From positions 1,488,001 through 1,552,000 of the forward strand of contig CBDEVW010000003.1 in NCBI GenBank assembly GCA_965243755.1: a DNA stretch of 64,000 bases, read 5' to 3'. This DNA comes from JANSWY01 sp965243755. GTDB taxonomy: Bacteria > Bacteroidota > Bacteroidia > Cytophagales > Cyclobacteriaceae. Of this stretch, positions 20,401 through 27,844 are shown one piece after another. The translations under genes and the position numbers were made by a program. Each line of letters opens with the position of its first letter. The first letter of the stretch is position 1. The notes beneath the pieces are model-generated. The model was not told the DNA's origin and ran no database searches. It was given only the letters and a program-made list of their open reading frames with translations.

Positions 20401-21289
20401 AAATGGCACATTTTACAATACCGTCATTGCTTCATCCACTGGTGCATCAACGGGCCAATCTACTACTGATGTTTCTCATAAGGGATTAACCGCCGACCCA
20501 AATCTGGACGGAAACCCCATAGAAGACGACCCCACCTCATTTATCCTGCTCACTTCTCCAGTAGCGCTTGGAGTACTGAATACTTCAAATGAAACTTTGG
20601 AAGATTGTGCCCTTGAATTGTCTTTTGAGATTCGAGCCAAAAACTATTCCGACCAAAGTTTAACCAACCTGGAAATCCAGAATCCTATTGCTGAAGCTTT
20701 GGGGACAAACTCCTATGCAATTCTTGATATCTCTTCCGAAAGTGGACATGCAGTGAACCAGACTTTTAATGGAAGCTCCGATCTCAACATTTTACAAAAT
20801 AACAACTCACTGGAACAGGAAGAAGTACTCATTATTTCTTACACCATACGAATTGAAGAGAATTCCTTCAATGGGGAGTTTGTTAATAATTCCATACTTC
20901 AGGCCAAATACAGTGATATTCCTGTTTCTTCAGTATCACATGCACTAGGAGAAAACAGGGAGTTCATACGCGATCCCGATGCGGTTCAGCCATTATCCCT
21001 GAAGATCAGCCAGGTACAACATTTCATTCCAGAAGGCTTTTCACCAAATGGAGACAACATCCAGGACTACTTTGAGATACACACCAGCTGCGGTGTTAGC
21101 GGCTCTCTAACGGTTTATAATCGATGGGGAGATAAGGTTTATCATAGTCCCAATTATAAAAATGACTGGGACGGCCGGGCAAATATCGGTCCCGACATAG
21201 GCAAAGCGCTTCCAGATGCAGTGTATTTCTATCATCTAAAACTGAGCAATTCAGATAGAATTCAGGGATTTGTAGTGTTGAAAAGATAA
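14438..21289 (+). CDS. Giant repeat adhesin exported by the type IX system (SprB-like)
   Basis: A 2283-residue secreted protein. It has a signal peptide (about 1-27, ending SVLCSAQT), a unique N-terminal domain, then at least twelve 93-residue repeats (about 278-1396). Five more divergent units of about 160 residues follow (about 1398-2170), each ending in an Asp/Asn/Gly/Pro-rich linker such as DPDPNGNGDP. The last 85 residues (FSPNGDNIQDYFEI, VYNRWGDKVYHS, DGRANIG, AVYFYHLKL) are a gliding-motility C-terminal domain, the type-B signal for type IX secretion. PorP/SprF and OmpA-like genes follow at once, as with SprB-type adhesins. A role in surface adhesion or gliding is inferred; no enzymatic domain is seen. 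Confidence 0.88.
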   Translation: MKLITQKVPWLTIMVWSLNSVLCSAQTRPNTTINTDVNGICIGCSVQNPDNAWDSDTASYAVLDLGAVSTLGAYAEATYGFQDSIPLHDVLSLYFSISGTPYSLVSADLFECLLIRLKDKDGNTLETYSDGNLLEVQILNASTNYFRFDILIENESTSQVLIRAGTLLSADIFGRDIHLHDIQHNVLPTGDCNTVVSKPVNDYINGDVLATLNSPENTFSSASVLSGALPSGSAIVSDEIVVTDNTLLVAGTYDVEILIEDNTGLLSSCQLELVINNQDVEAVYTIADALPANDYNNNDILASVTDDNGDIVAATLVTGTLPNGTTLAADGTITVSDASLMTNGDYTVEIETTDEFNGTTTSEITITINPDDIEAVYTVEDAYPANDYQNGATLASATDGNGDIVEANLVSGSLPAGTTLQSDGTISVTDSTLLTDGDFTIEIETTDELNGTTTSEITLTINPDDIEAVYTVEDAYPANDYLNGATLASVTDGNGDIIEANLVSGSLPAGTMLLSDGTITIADSTLLTDGDFTIEIETTDELNGTTTSEITLTINPDDIEAVYTVEDAYPANDYQNGATLASGTDANGDIVEANLVSGSLPAGTTLQSDGTITVADSTLLTDGDFTIEIETTDELNGTTTSEITITINPDDIEAVYTVEDAYPANDYQNGAALASVTDGNGDIVEANLVSGSLPAGTTLQSDGTITVTDSTLLTDGDFTIEIETTDELNGTTTSEITLSINPDDIEAVYTVEDAYPANDYQNGATLASVTDGNGDIVEANLVSGSLPAGSTLQSDGTITVADSTLLTDGDFTIEIETTDELNGMTTSEITITINPDDIEAVYTLEEAYPANDYQNGATLASVTDGNGDIVEANLVSGSLPAGTTLQSDGTIIVSDSTLLNDGEYIVEIATTDEFNGTTTSEITISINPDDDETAYTVKEHKPVNDYQNGEILASATDSNGDIVTADVISGSLPPGTTLQSDGTITVTDSTLLTEGNYSLEIKTTDAFKGQSLSVVEITINPEDVETTFDLATAKPANDYTENEVLATPTDQNGDIIDARIISGNLPDGTSLGSDGILVITDPELITQGTYEIEIETTDEFNGKSSNSLSVTIHPDDIEALYTVKNPKPVNDYIQNEILATVEDENGDIISVEITSGELPPGTAIGATGNVIVNDSTALVAGIYSLGITTRDEFNGVSFNNLLITINGPDQEAIYAVNPAKPVGEYVDDEVIATVSDGDGDIVSAVIISGTLPSGIALNASSGGIFIDDTSQLTAGSTTLFIETTDENGGSTTSRVDLVINEANDTDREATYTISTAKPANQYLQSDTLALASDADGLIVNSSIIAGDLPDGCVLNSNGNITVSNPDVIAEGTYPLTIVTEDETGGTTTHNISLVILEPFITSVVVGLAQSVSTPIPDDGGYTMTFTLTLVSYSNIHVPNVQVTSNLSEVFPSPASFTISDISTTGHLVFNPNFDGSADINLLDDSSEIAIGEKQTISFNLWLDPNGSGTQFFSSSTVIAGNSDNTITSTDTSHNGSDPDPNQDGNPSGEGEDQPTVIDLSVKPLIGAAITATAPQIISPGNYEVTYTIFLENFGNESLTNVQIEDALNEVFGSSVNFSIKQITSAGLDVNTEYNGDDNILLLSANNTLPVNGTAEIALTVNLQSQQFSGPFINIPKATAIGMDSGEETSDLAAGGSNPDPNGNGDPTEPDENGGISIQLQVLPVVGVAKSLNRLTLVNTQQYEAEFVFVIQNHGNTQLTKISVYDDLGLVFGSHANFEVTGLSNSGSLVVNENYNGTSVINLLEPLESTLNIGETDTIYLSMSIAPIHSGVYYNSALAVALNTDESLSTSDLSNDGINPDPNGNNNPNEQGENIPTPISLHAIPIVGVANHANDPVVENNSATIDFIVSVTNYGNDLLETLSLKSNLGLTFGTIGFEIETAPYAENSGITVNDSFDGRENQLLVTDGTLAVGETKTIKYTVRVNDPDANGTFYNTVIASSTGASTGQSTTDVSHKGLTADPNLDGNPIEDDPTSFILLTSPVALGVLNTSNETLEDCALELSFEIRAKNYSDQSLTNLEIQNPIAEALGTNSYAILDISSESGHAVNQTFNGSSDLNILQNNNSLEQEEVLIISYTIRIEENSFNGEFVNNSILQAKYSDIPVSSVSHALGENREFIRDPDAVQPLSLKISQVQHFIPEGFSPNGDNIQDYFEIHTSCGVSGSLTVYNRWGDKVYHSPNYKNDWDGRANIGPDIGKALPDAVYFYHLKLSNSDRIQGFVVLKR
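15269..18625 (+). repeat. Tandem 279-base (93-residue) repeats in the adhesin gene
   Basis: Units begin at 15269, 15548, 15827, 16106, 16385, 16664, 16943, 17222, 17501 and 17780, each exactly 279 bases. Two slightly offset units follow from 18059 and about 18347. A degenerate half-unit precedes the array near 15010. Units 2-7 are almost identical in DNA, including silent sites, while units 8-12 are diverged. Each unit holds conserved cores: EAVYTVEDAYPANDYQNG, LVSGSLPAGTTLQSDGTI and GDFTIEIETTDELNG. A beta-sandwich of cadherin or immunoglobulin type is likely, with Asp residues suited to calcium binding. Confidence 0.93.
18628..20960 (+). repeat. Five divergent ~160-residue repeats in the adhesin gene
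   Basis: A recurring start (VVVGLA, KPLIGAA, LPVVGVA, IPIVGVA, SPVALGV) lies near 18650, 19130, 19611, 20093 and 20567, so the period is 474-483 bases. Each unit contains an N-L-x-E-x-F-G/P-like strand, a FDG or YNG turn before N-L-L, a G-E-x-x-T/I-x-F/Y strand and, in the first four, a terminal DPNxDGNP-type linker. The pattern resembles DUF11-type beta-sandwich domains. Amino-acid similarity is clear but DNA identity is low, so this array is older than the 93-residue one. Confidence 0.85.
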
Positions 21290-21294
21290 TCACC

Positions 21295-22203
21295 ATGAAA
21301 AGACCAATAATTATTTTATTGATTGGATTCATAGTGATCTCCAATCAGGCCTTTACGCAGCAGGATCCTCTTTATTCGCAGTATATGTTTAACCTGCTTA
21401 CTATTAATCCTGCCTATGCCGGAAACAGAGAAATTCTTAGTACGGTGGCGCTATACCGAAGTAACTTCAGGAATCCACAGGGTACACCTCAAACCCGTAT
21501 GTTGTCTGCCGACTGGTCGTTACCTGATAACCGGGTAGGACTTGGTCTTCATTTGTATAATGATGACCTGGTGGTGGTGAACAATACCGGTCTGTTTGGA
21601 GCCTATGCCTATTATATTCATATGCGAGGGGGCACCTTAAGTTTTGGCTTGCAAGGTGGGCTCACCAGGTATAACCTCAATAATGACCTTGCATTACATG
21701 ATTACAATGATCCCGTTTTTCAAGCTGATCAACAAAAATGGCGATTTAATATTGGCAGTGGCTTTTTCTTTCATACCGATAAATTATACATGGGGTTATC
21801 AGCTCCAAAAATCATCGGACAAGGGCAGGTTCGTATCAATGAGGGAGAAAACATTCAGAACCAATCTACCCACTGGTTTATGGTGGGGGGATATGTATTT
21901 GATGTAGGCCCTGATATTAAATTGAAGCCCTCTACCCTATTGGCCATAGTACCGGGTGCCCCACCTCATGTGGATATCAATTTAAATACCTGGTTACACG
22001 ATGTTGTGGCACTGGGGGTCTCCTATCGAACCGGCCGGGCTTTTGTGACCATGTTGGAATTGCAAATGTCCCCACAATTGCGTGCGGGGTTTGCCTATGA
22101 CTATATCATTGGTGACTTCAATCACCTCAATTCCTATGAGATCATGATGAGGTATGAATTCGGTAAAACTAAATCAAACCTGGTTTCACCAAGACATTTT
22201 TAA
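21295..22203 (+). CDS. porP: PorP/SprF-family type IX secretion outer membrane protein
   Basis: A 302-residue outer membrane beta-barrel with a signal peptide (about 1-22, ending NQAFTQ). It starts with the family signature QQDPLYSQYMFNLLTINPAY and AGNRE, then repeated aromatic beta strands, and ends in an aromatic strand (YEIMMRYEFG) before a short tail. PorP/SprF proteins receive type-B C-terminal-domain substrates and help attach them at the surface. It starts five bases after the adhesin stop and is followed by the OmpA-type gene, so all three probably form one operon. Confidence 0.92.
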   Translation: MKRPIIILLIGFIVISNQAFTQQDPLYSQYMFNLLTINPAYAGNREILSTVALYRSNFRNPQGTPQTRMLSADWSLPDNRVGLGLHLYNDDLVVVNNTGLFGAYAYYIHMRGGTLSFGLQGGLTRYNLNNDLALHDYNDPVFQADQQKWRFNIGSGFFFHTDKLYMGLSAPKIIGQGQVRINEGENIQNQSTHWFMVGGYVFDVGPDIKLKPSTLLAIVPGAPPHVDINLNTWLHDVVALGVSYRTGRAFVTMLELQMSPQLRAGFAYDYIIGDFNHLNSYEIMMRYEFGKTKSNLVSPRHF

Positions 22204-22219
22204 ACCAAAACAACTTGCT

Positions 22220-24469
22220 ATGAAATGGATCTCAATATTTCTGTTCCTTATATTTTCCTCCCAGGCAGTTGCTCAAACGCTTACCGAGAAGACGGCCAAC
22301 AAGAAATTTGAATCCAGAGATTACGCTTATGCGATACCATTATTTGAAAGGCTGCTAAAAAAACATCCCGACAATATCAATTATAAATTCAGGCTTGCAG
22401 AATGCTATAGGAAAGTAAAAAGCTACAACAAAGCCCTGGAACTTTACACAGAATTAGCCAATAGTAAGAAAGCTACAAGTGCTATTTTATGGTACTATGC
22501 TCAGGTGCTTGCAAGCAATGGTAAATACCAGGAAGCTTCAAACACACTGGACAGGTATCTCGAAATAATCGGCACCAATGAAGATGCAATCTCGCTTCAA
22601 AAAAATTATCAAACCATCGATCGGTTCCTGGCTGATTCCCTGCAGTACGAAATTTATTACCTGCATGCTATCAACTCATGGCAGGGGGATTTCAGCCCAG
22701 CAATATATAATAATGGCCTGGTTTTTTGTTCCTCACGCACACATGGTGGAGCAATCAGAACGGTGGAAGGGTATGATGGCACCTCGCTGGTAGATCTGTA
22801 TGTTGTGAAAGATACTGCTGACATCATGCATGACCTTCGCTCTTCTGTTAGTGATCCCAGGTATAAGGTCATCAAAAAAAGACACTTTAACGATGATTAT
22901 ACCCCTGTTACCAGTAACGACACCAATATACCAGGTACCTACTTACACAATTTTTCTCATGATTCTGTTAAACATGTTGGAGGTCACCATGTTCCGGTTC
23001 ATCGCATCAGTGACAAATACTCTGGTCATCACCTGGGACCTGTTTGTTTCTATGAAAATGGCAAAAAAATCATATTTACAGCCAACGAAGAAAACACCAC
23101 AGATGGCACCTTTCACCTGGCCTTGTTTAGTGCTGATTTCGATGGCAAGAGAATCAAAAACATCAAAAAACTCCCCTTCAATAATAGTCGATACTCAATA
23201 GGTCATCCCGTGTTTTCTCCTGATTTTTCAAGACTCTACTTTTCCTCAGACATGCCAGGTGGTTCAGGGGGTGCGGACATTTATTATGTTTCCTATCACA
23301 ATGGATACTGGGGTATTCCACAAAACCTGACCACTGTAAATACCAAAGGCAATGAACTGTTTCCATCCATGGATCAGAAAGGTAATTTATATTTCTCGTC
23401 AGACCTTCATCCCGGATTAGGAGGTCTCGATATATTTCGGGCAACCATGCTTGGAGAAAAAGTAGTTTCTATCGAGAATATGGGCTATCCTATCAATTCC
23501 TCGGCTGATGATTTTGGAATTACTCACGAACCGGGTGGTCGCGGAGGATATTTTAGCTCGAACCGTAAGAGAGGGCTTTCCGATGATGACATCTATTACT
23601 TTGTCAAGAAATGCAATTCATTCAATTTCAAAGTGATCGATCTTCAAACAAAAATGGCCCTTGCAAATGTCTCTTTAACGTTTTCTAACCTTGAATTAAA
23701 AACCAATGAAAAAGGTATTGCAACGGCTTGCCTTGATGAGGTATCAACAGTCACTGCAAGTTTACATGGTTACGAAACCCAGTCGGTTTTACCTGATTCC
23801 TCATATGTGGAAATTAAGATGGAGCCTCTTTCTTTCGAGGTTACTGGTATTCTTGGGCAGGACAATAGGAAAAATCCAATTCCAAACGCATCTGTATCAC
23901 TTTATGACACTGAGAATCAGATACTGCTGAGCCAGATAGAAACGGATAGTACTGGTCATTTTAAGTTTGCTTTGGAGCATAACAGGCAGTACGAAATTGA
24001 GGCTACCAAAGAAAAATGTGCAAGCCACAGCGTGATGGTTTCTACCAGGGAACTGACAACTTCACAAAAGTTCGAGGAGGACATTATTCTGTTTTGTGAA
24101 GGTGACGTAATTGAAATCGAAAATATCTATTATGATTACAACAAAGCTACCATCAGGGCAGATGCCAGCAGCGCGCTTGATAGCCTGGTCCTACTTCTTA
24201 ATGAATACCCGGATATGCGAATAGAGCTAAGATCGCACACTGATGCCCGTGGAGATCATACGTTCAACATGAAATTGTCTGCAAAAAGAGCACAGTCTGT
24301 AGTGGATTACCTGATTGGCCATGGTATCGTTCCTTTTCGTCTTAGGGCGGTTGGGTTGGGCGAAACACAGCCAGTGGTAGATTGTGCATCAAAAACCTGT
24401 TCAGAGGAAGAACATCAGCAAAACAGAAGGACGGAATTTAAGATCATCTCTATAGACCGGGGATTATAA
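22220..24469 (+). CDS. OmpA-family protein with TPR, WD40-like propeller and carboxypeptidase-regulatory domains
   Basis: A start at 22220 gives a 749-residue protein with a good signal peptide (MKWISIFLFLIFSSQAVAQ). The frame opens earlier, inside porP, but that extension is not signal-like. Domain order: TPR-like helices at about 20-130, a PD40/WD40-type propeller at about 140-480 (SPDFSRLYFSSDMPGGSGGA, FPSMDQKGNLYFSSD), two carboxypeptidase-regulatory or prealbumin-like beta domains (about 480-630), and an OmpA peptidoglycan-binding domain. The last has IYYDYNKATIRADA, ELRSHTDARG and NMKLSAKRAQSV. Such proteins accompany PorP/SprF and probably anchor the secretion or adhesion complex to the cell wall. 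Confidence 0.92.
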   Translation: MKWISIFLFLIFSSQAVAQTLTEKTANKKFESRDYAYAIPLFERLLKKHPDNINYKFRLAECYRKVKSYNKALELYTELANSKKATSAILWYYAQVLASNGKYQEASNTLDRYLEIIGTNEDAISLQKNYQTIDRFLADSLQYEIYYLHAINSWQGDFSPAIYNNGLVFCSSRTHGGAIRTVEGYDGTSLVDLYVVKDTADIMHDLRSSVSDPRYKVIKKRHFNDDYTPVTSNDTNIPGTYLHNFSHDSVKHVGGHHVPVHRISDKYSGHHLGPVCFYENGKKIIFTANEENTTDGTFHLALFSADFDGKRIKNIKKLPFNNSRYSIGHPVFSPDFSRLYFSSDMPGGSGGADIYYVSYHNGYWGIPQNLTTVNTKGNELFPSMDQKGNLYFSSDLHPGLGGLDIFRATMLGEKVVSIENMGYPINSSADDFGITHEPGGRGGYFSSNRKRGLSDDDIYYFVKKCNSFNFKVIDLQTKMALANVSLTFSNLELKTNEKGIATACLDEVSTVTASLHGYETQSVLPDSSYVEIKMEPLSFEVTGILGQDNRKNPIPNASVSLYDTENQILLSQIETDSTGHFKFALEHNRQYEIEATKEKCASHSVMVSTRELTTSQKFEEDIILFCEGDVIEIENIYYDYNKATIRADASSALDSLVLLLNEYPDMRIELRSHTDARGDHTFNMKLSAKRAQSVVDYLIGHGIVPFRLRAVGLGETQPVVDCASKTCSEEEHQQNRRTEFKIISIDRGL

Positions 24470-24554
24470 TGCATTGGTAATTATACAGTTTTGTATAAGG
24501 GTTTCATAAAAATTAGAGGTTTTGATTAGGAGACACCAACTAATAAGCTAACCT

Positions 24555-25961
24555 ATGAAATCTCTTGCCCTCACCTTTTTGTTAACTATTGTACTAATCT
24601 TTTCAGGTTGTTCTGATGACTCAGCAGAAGAAACCCCGGTGCTCACCACCATTGAACTGGAATCCGCTAATGGTAATACCATATCAATTGGTGAATCTAC
24701 CACTTTGACAGCTAATGGCTTTGACCAGTTTAATGATCCATTTACAATATCCAGTGCTATTGATTGGTCTGTAAATAATAACAATGTATCGGTTGATGGA
24801 AATGGTCTGGTCATTGCAATTCTTGAAGGAAGTAGTATTGTTACGGCCACTGTAGGGGAAATCACTGCTTCCATTCAAATAGAAGTCCTGGGGCCACCCG
24901 TGCTTACCAGCATAACCATCTCCTCTTCCAATGGCAACACGCTGGACGTTACTGAAACCCCAACCAGTCAACTCACCGCTGTGGGGTTTGATCAGTTTGA
25001 TGAAGTTTTTCAAATTACCACCGTGCTCGAATGGAGTGCAAGTAACAACAACGCAACGGTTAGCAATGATGGCGAAGTGAGCGCAGTAGCAGCAGGTGAT
25101 GTTACCATCTCAGTAACAACAGCCAATATTACCGGAAGTCTTGAGATGAAAGTCACAGATATATTTTCTCAGGAATATCACATCTACGTTAGCGACGCTG
25201 GAAATTTTGATCAGCCACCTTGGCAAATATTAAGATATGACCAGAATGGAGAGAACCCAAAGGTTTTTACAGAAGAGCAATTAGCCTGGCCACAGGACAT
25301 TTTGTTTTTGGAAGATAAAAATGAGATGCTGGTTTCGAATCTAAACAGTGGGAAAATTTCACGTCATAATGCAACGTCTGGTCAATACATTAATGATTTT
25401 GCAACAGGAATTGCAGGACCAACAAGAATGAAAATAGGACCTGACGGCTACTTGTACGTACTCCAATGGCAAAGTAATTTTAAGGTACTTCGATATGACC
25501 TTGAGGGTAACTTCGTTGATGAATTTACCAGTACCGGGGTTTCTCAAAGTATCGGGATCGACTGGGATACAGATGGGAATTTGTACGTCTCCTCATTCAA
25601 TGGAAAATCTGTCACCAAGTTTGGTCCTGATGGAAATGAGCTGGAGACATTCATCGACAGTAATTTGCAGGGACCAACCAACATTTGGTTCAATGACTCA
25701 GGAGAGATGATGGTCAATGACTGGTCCGGAGGAGTAATTGCAATTTTTGATAATGCCGGGAATTTCATCAGCAACTTTGCGACTGGTCTTAGTCAGGCTG
25801 AGGGTGTTACCATGCTGCCCAGTGGAAATTATTTAATTGGCAATGGTGGTAATGGTTCAGTCAGGGAATATTCACCAGATGGTACCTTTCAGGGGGCTTT
25901 TGTAAGTGCTGGTTCTGGTGGCTTAATCCGCCCAAATGCCGTGGTTAGAAGAGACTTGTAG
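24555..25961 (+). CDS. Lipoprotein with two Ig-like (BIG2) domains and an NHL/six-bladed propeller
   Basis: A 468-residue lipoprotein (signal MKSLALTFLLTIVLIFSGC). Two bacterial Ig-like domains lie at about 32-110 and 112-197. Both share a start of TxxxLTSIT/ELESxNGNT-type and the core GFDQFxxxFxIxxxxxWSxxNNNxxV. Residues 200-468 form an NHL-type beta-propeller with repeats such as GPDGYLYVLQW, DTDGNLYVSSFNGKSVTKF and PSGNYLIGNGGNGSVREYSP. A surface or periplasmic binding role is inferred. It lies 85 bases after the OmpA gene and may be cotranscribed, but a separate role is just as likely. Confidence 0.85.
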   Translation: MKSLALTFLLTIVLIFSGCSDDSAEETPVLTTIELESANGNTISIGESTTLTANGFDQFNDPFTISSAIDWSVNNNNVSVDGNGLVIAILEGSSIVTATVGEITASIQIEVLGPPVLTSITISSSNGNTLDVTETPTSQLTAVGFDQFDEVFQITTVLEWSASNNNATVSNDGEVSAVAAGDVTISVTTANITGSLEMKVTDIFSQEYHIYVSDAGNFDQPPWQILRYDQNGENPKVFTEEQLAWPQDILFLEDKNEMLVSNLNSGKISRHNATSGQYINDFATGIAGPTRMKIGPDGYLYVLQWQSNFKVLRYDLEGNFVDEFTSTGVSQSIGIDWDTDGNLYVSSFNGKSVTKFGPDGNELETFIDSNLQGPTNIWFNDSGEMMVNDWSGGVIAIFDNAGNFISNFATGLSQAEGVTMLPSGNYLIGNGGNGSVREYSPDGTFQGAFVSAGSGGLIRPNAVVRRDL

Positions 25962-26277
25962 TTTGAGCTGTGAAACGTTATGGGATGAAGAAATTCACCA
26001 AAAAAGAGTGTCTACTGCATGCATTCAGCTAAAATCATCCTTTTTGAGATTTATTCCGGACACCAGTGATTTTGGAGTCAAGAATCATTTGAGAAATAAA
26101 TTTTAGATATTGCTAGAGTTTCTAAATAAACAGGATTTGGATTAATACTAAATCCATTCTAATCTTAGCTGAAAAAGCACTTTAGACAGAGTTCAGTTTA
26201 AAGTCTCTGCAAAATTCGGGATTAGGTATGTGGATTACCCATCCCATATAATCCTGCTTAATAGATACTAGAGAGAC
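25962..26277. other. Intergenic stretch without recognisable gene
   Basis: These 316 AT-rich bases lie between the convergent NHL lipoprotein and Fic genes. I see no open frame with protein-like composition, no strong hairpin and no repeat array. Confidence 0.4.
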
Positions 26278-27432
26278 TTACGTACTCATTCCTTTATCTT
26301 TCTGCTCGTGATATCCCAATGTGGTTAAATAGTAATGGCTGCTTCTGCCACCAGCTGCTCCTTTACTAAGGATCCCTTTTTTCATCAAGTCTGATACATC
26401 CCGGAGCGCTGAATCTTCAGAGCACTTATTGATCTTAGCCCATTTGGTCGTAGTTAGTTTACCTTTAAATCCATCAAATAACTTGTTGATCATTTTGTGT
26501 TGCCTCTCATTGAGAACGGTGTTCTTGTGTTCTAACCAAAATTCCGCTTTCTTGATGGTCCCGGCAAACAGCTTCTTTGACTGCAGTAAAGCATTCTCAA
26601 CCTGCAGTAAGTACCAGGTGAGCCATTCTGTAATAACCAGGTCTCCCCTTTTCTGAGTGGATTCCAATATATCGTAATACTGTGACCTGTTTCGCTCTAT
26701 CTGATCGGATACACTGTAGTACTGGAAATTACTGCTTTCGCTCCTGGCCAGCTGCATATCCGATATGGCTCGTGCGATCCTTCCATTCCCATCCTCAAAA
26801 GGGTGTATAGTTAAAAAGTACAGCTGCGCTATTCCGGATTTTATAAAGGGTTCGGTGTCCTGGTCGCCATTGAACCAGGCAAGGAACATATTCATTTCAC
26901 CCTGAACTCGATCATCTTTTGGAGCTACAAAGTGGATCACTGGATTAGAGTAGTTGGCAGATTGAACAACCATATCTTCACCTGGAGTATTTCGAAATTG
27001 ACCAACCTTTATCTTTTCGGTCCCACTGTAACCGGTTGGAAACATTGAAGCATGCCATCCCAGCAGACGCTCTTCAGTTAGAGGATCCTGGCTTTTGTAA
27101 TAAGCGTCCATCATCATCTCCACATAACCATCGATATTGCGATCAATTTCACCTGAGGAAGGCTCCCACTTCGCACCTAGTTTTCGGGCAATAGAAGAGC
27201 GTACATCATCACGGTTAAGCTTCTCACCTTCTATGGCATTTGATTTAACAATCTCCAGGGAAAGGGTTTCGATGGCAGCATTGTCTATCATATCAAAGCC
27301 GATGGCTTTGAGTCTACCGAGCATTTCTCCCTGCAGTTGCCGTACTGAACCAAGTTTGTTGATCAGCTTATCGCTTTTCCACTTGAACATTGGCCAATCC
27401 GGAAGCTCATGTATGTATTTTCCCTGGTGCAT
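26278..27432 (-). CDS. Fic-domain AMPylase-type protein with N-terminal inhibitory motif and C-terminal winged helix
   Basis: Of 384 residues, the N-terminus (YIHELPDWPMFKW, about 6-90) matches the DUF4172 region of Fic proteins. S64-N-A-I-E68-G69 fits the (S/T)xxxE(G/N) inhibitory helix of class II Fic enzymes. The active-site loop HPFEDGNGR is intact at 210-218, so nucleotide transfer, usually AMP, to a protein hydroxyl is expected. The C-terminus (about 318-380) is winged-helix-like (TTTKWAKINKCSEDSALRDV, then GGRSSHYYLT) and probably binds DNA. No antitoxin gene is adjacent; the built-in motif would replace it. A perfect palindrome sits just before the start, suggesting self-regulation. 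Confidence 0.88.
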   Translation of the reverse strand: MHQGKYIHELPDWPMFKWKSDKLINKLGSVRQLQGEMLGRLKAIGFDMIDNAAIETLSLEIVKSNAIEGEKLNRDDVRSSIARKLGAKWEPSSGEIDRNIDGYVEMMMDAYYKSQDPLTEERLLGWHASMFPTGYSGTEKIKVGQFRNTPGEDMVVQSANYSNPVIHFVAPKDDRVQGEMNMFLAWFNGDQDTEPFIKSGIAQLYFLTIHPFEDGNGRIARAISDMQLARSESSNFQYYSVSDQIERNRSQYYDILESTQKRGDLVITEWLTWYLLQVENALLQSKKLFAGTIKKAEFWLEHKNTVLNERQHKMINKLFDGFKGKLTTTKWAKINKCSEDSALRDVSDLMKKGILSKGAAGGRSSHYYLTTLGYHEQKDKGMST

Positions 27433-27447
27433 GCGGTAAATATAATC

Positions 27448-27476
27448 ATAATCTCCGCATTTTATGCGGAGATTAT
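27448..27476. promoter_or_regulatory. Perfect 29-base palindrome before the fic gene (operator candidate)
   Basis: ATAATCTCCGCAT and ATGCGGAGATTAT are exact reverse complements of 13 bases with a TTT centre, located 16 bases before the fic start codon. Further CCGC or ATGCGG half-sites occur at 27431-27436 (overlapping the fic start) and just beyond at 27477-27491. No T run follows, so this is not a terminator. A dimer of the Fic protein's own winged helix is the simplest candidate binder. Confidence 0.65.
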
Positions 27477-27574
27477 TCCGCTATTCCCCGCAAATGAAAA
27501 ATAGAGTATTATAACAACATGTAAGACAGATGTGTGCAAATCAATTCTTTGTCCTGGTCAATCCACTCTTTTAA

Positions 27575-27752
27575 TACAAAATGACGAACATAATCACTAA
27601 TTATAACATCTTGACGAACTTAATTTTTTAGGCATAATTAAATGTTGACAATGTGGCCACAAACAACCTATTTCGGTTTTGATGATATTTATAACCTTCT
27701 CTACTATAACAAAATGACGAAAGAGTCTATCTAATTATAACATTATGACGAT
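27575..27752. repeat. Four TGACGA-containing repeats in two pairs, noncoding
   Basis: A motif of the form TATAACAnnnTGACGA appears four times in an AT-rich gap of 412 bases that has no gene. Cores are at 27582, 27612, 27715 and 27746. Copies 1 and 3 share ACAAAATGACGAA, and copies 2 and 4 share CTAATTATAACAT before a TGACGA core. Spacing within pairs is 30 and 31 bases, so a short-form and long-form motif alternate. A weaker copy (TATAACAACATG) lies near 27511. AGAGTC/GACTCT flank the second pair as an inverted repeat. A protein-binding array or element end is inferred. Confidence 0.6.
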
Positions 27753-27844
27753 GACTCTAGATATATTTGAAATCTGGAAGGGTTAACTTCTTAATTGAGG
27801 TGCTTCATTAAGCTTTATCATTTAATCAAATCAACCTGATCATC

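Noticed and set aside
22154..22219. Earlier start for the OmpA-type gene inside porP
   Set aside because: The 22 extra residues are polar and would bury the good signal peptide starting at 22220.
27448..27476. Rho-independent terminator reading of the fic palindrome
   Set aside because: It sits upstream of the gene, has no following T run on the minus strand, and has extra half-sites, which suit an operator better.
27575..27752. CRISPR array reading of the TGACGA repeats
   Set aside because: Repeats are short and imperfect, spacings are unequal (30, 103 and 31 bases), and no cas genes are near.
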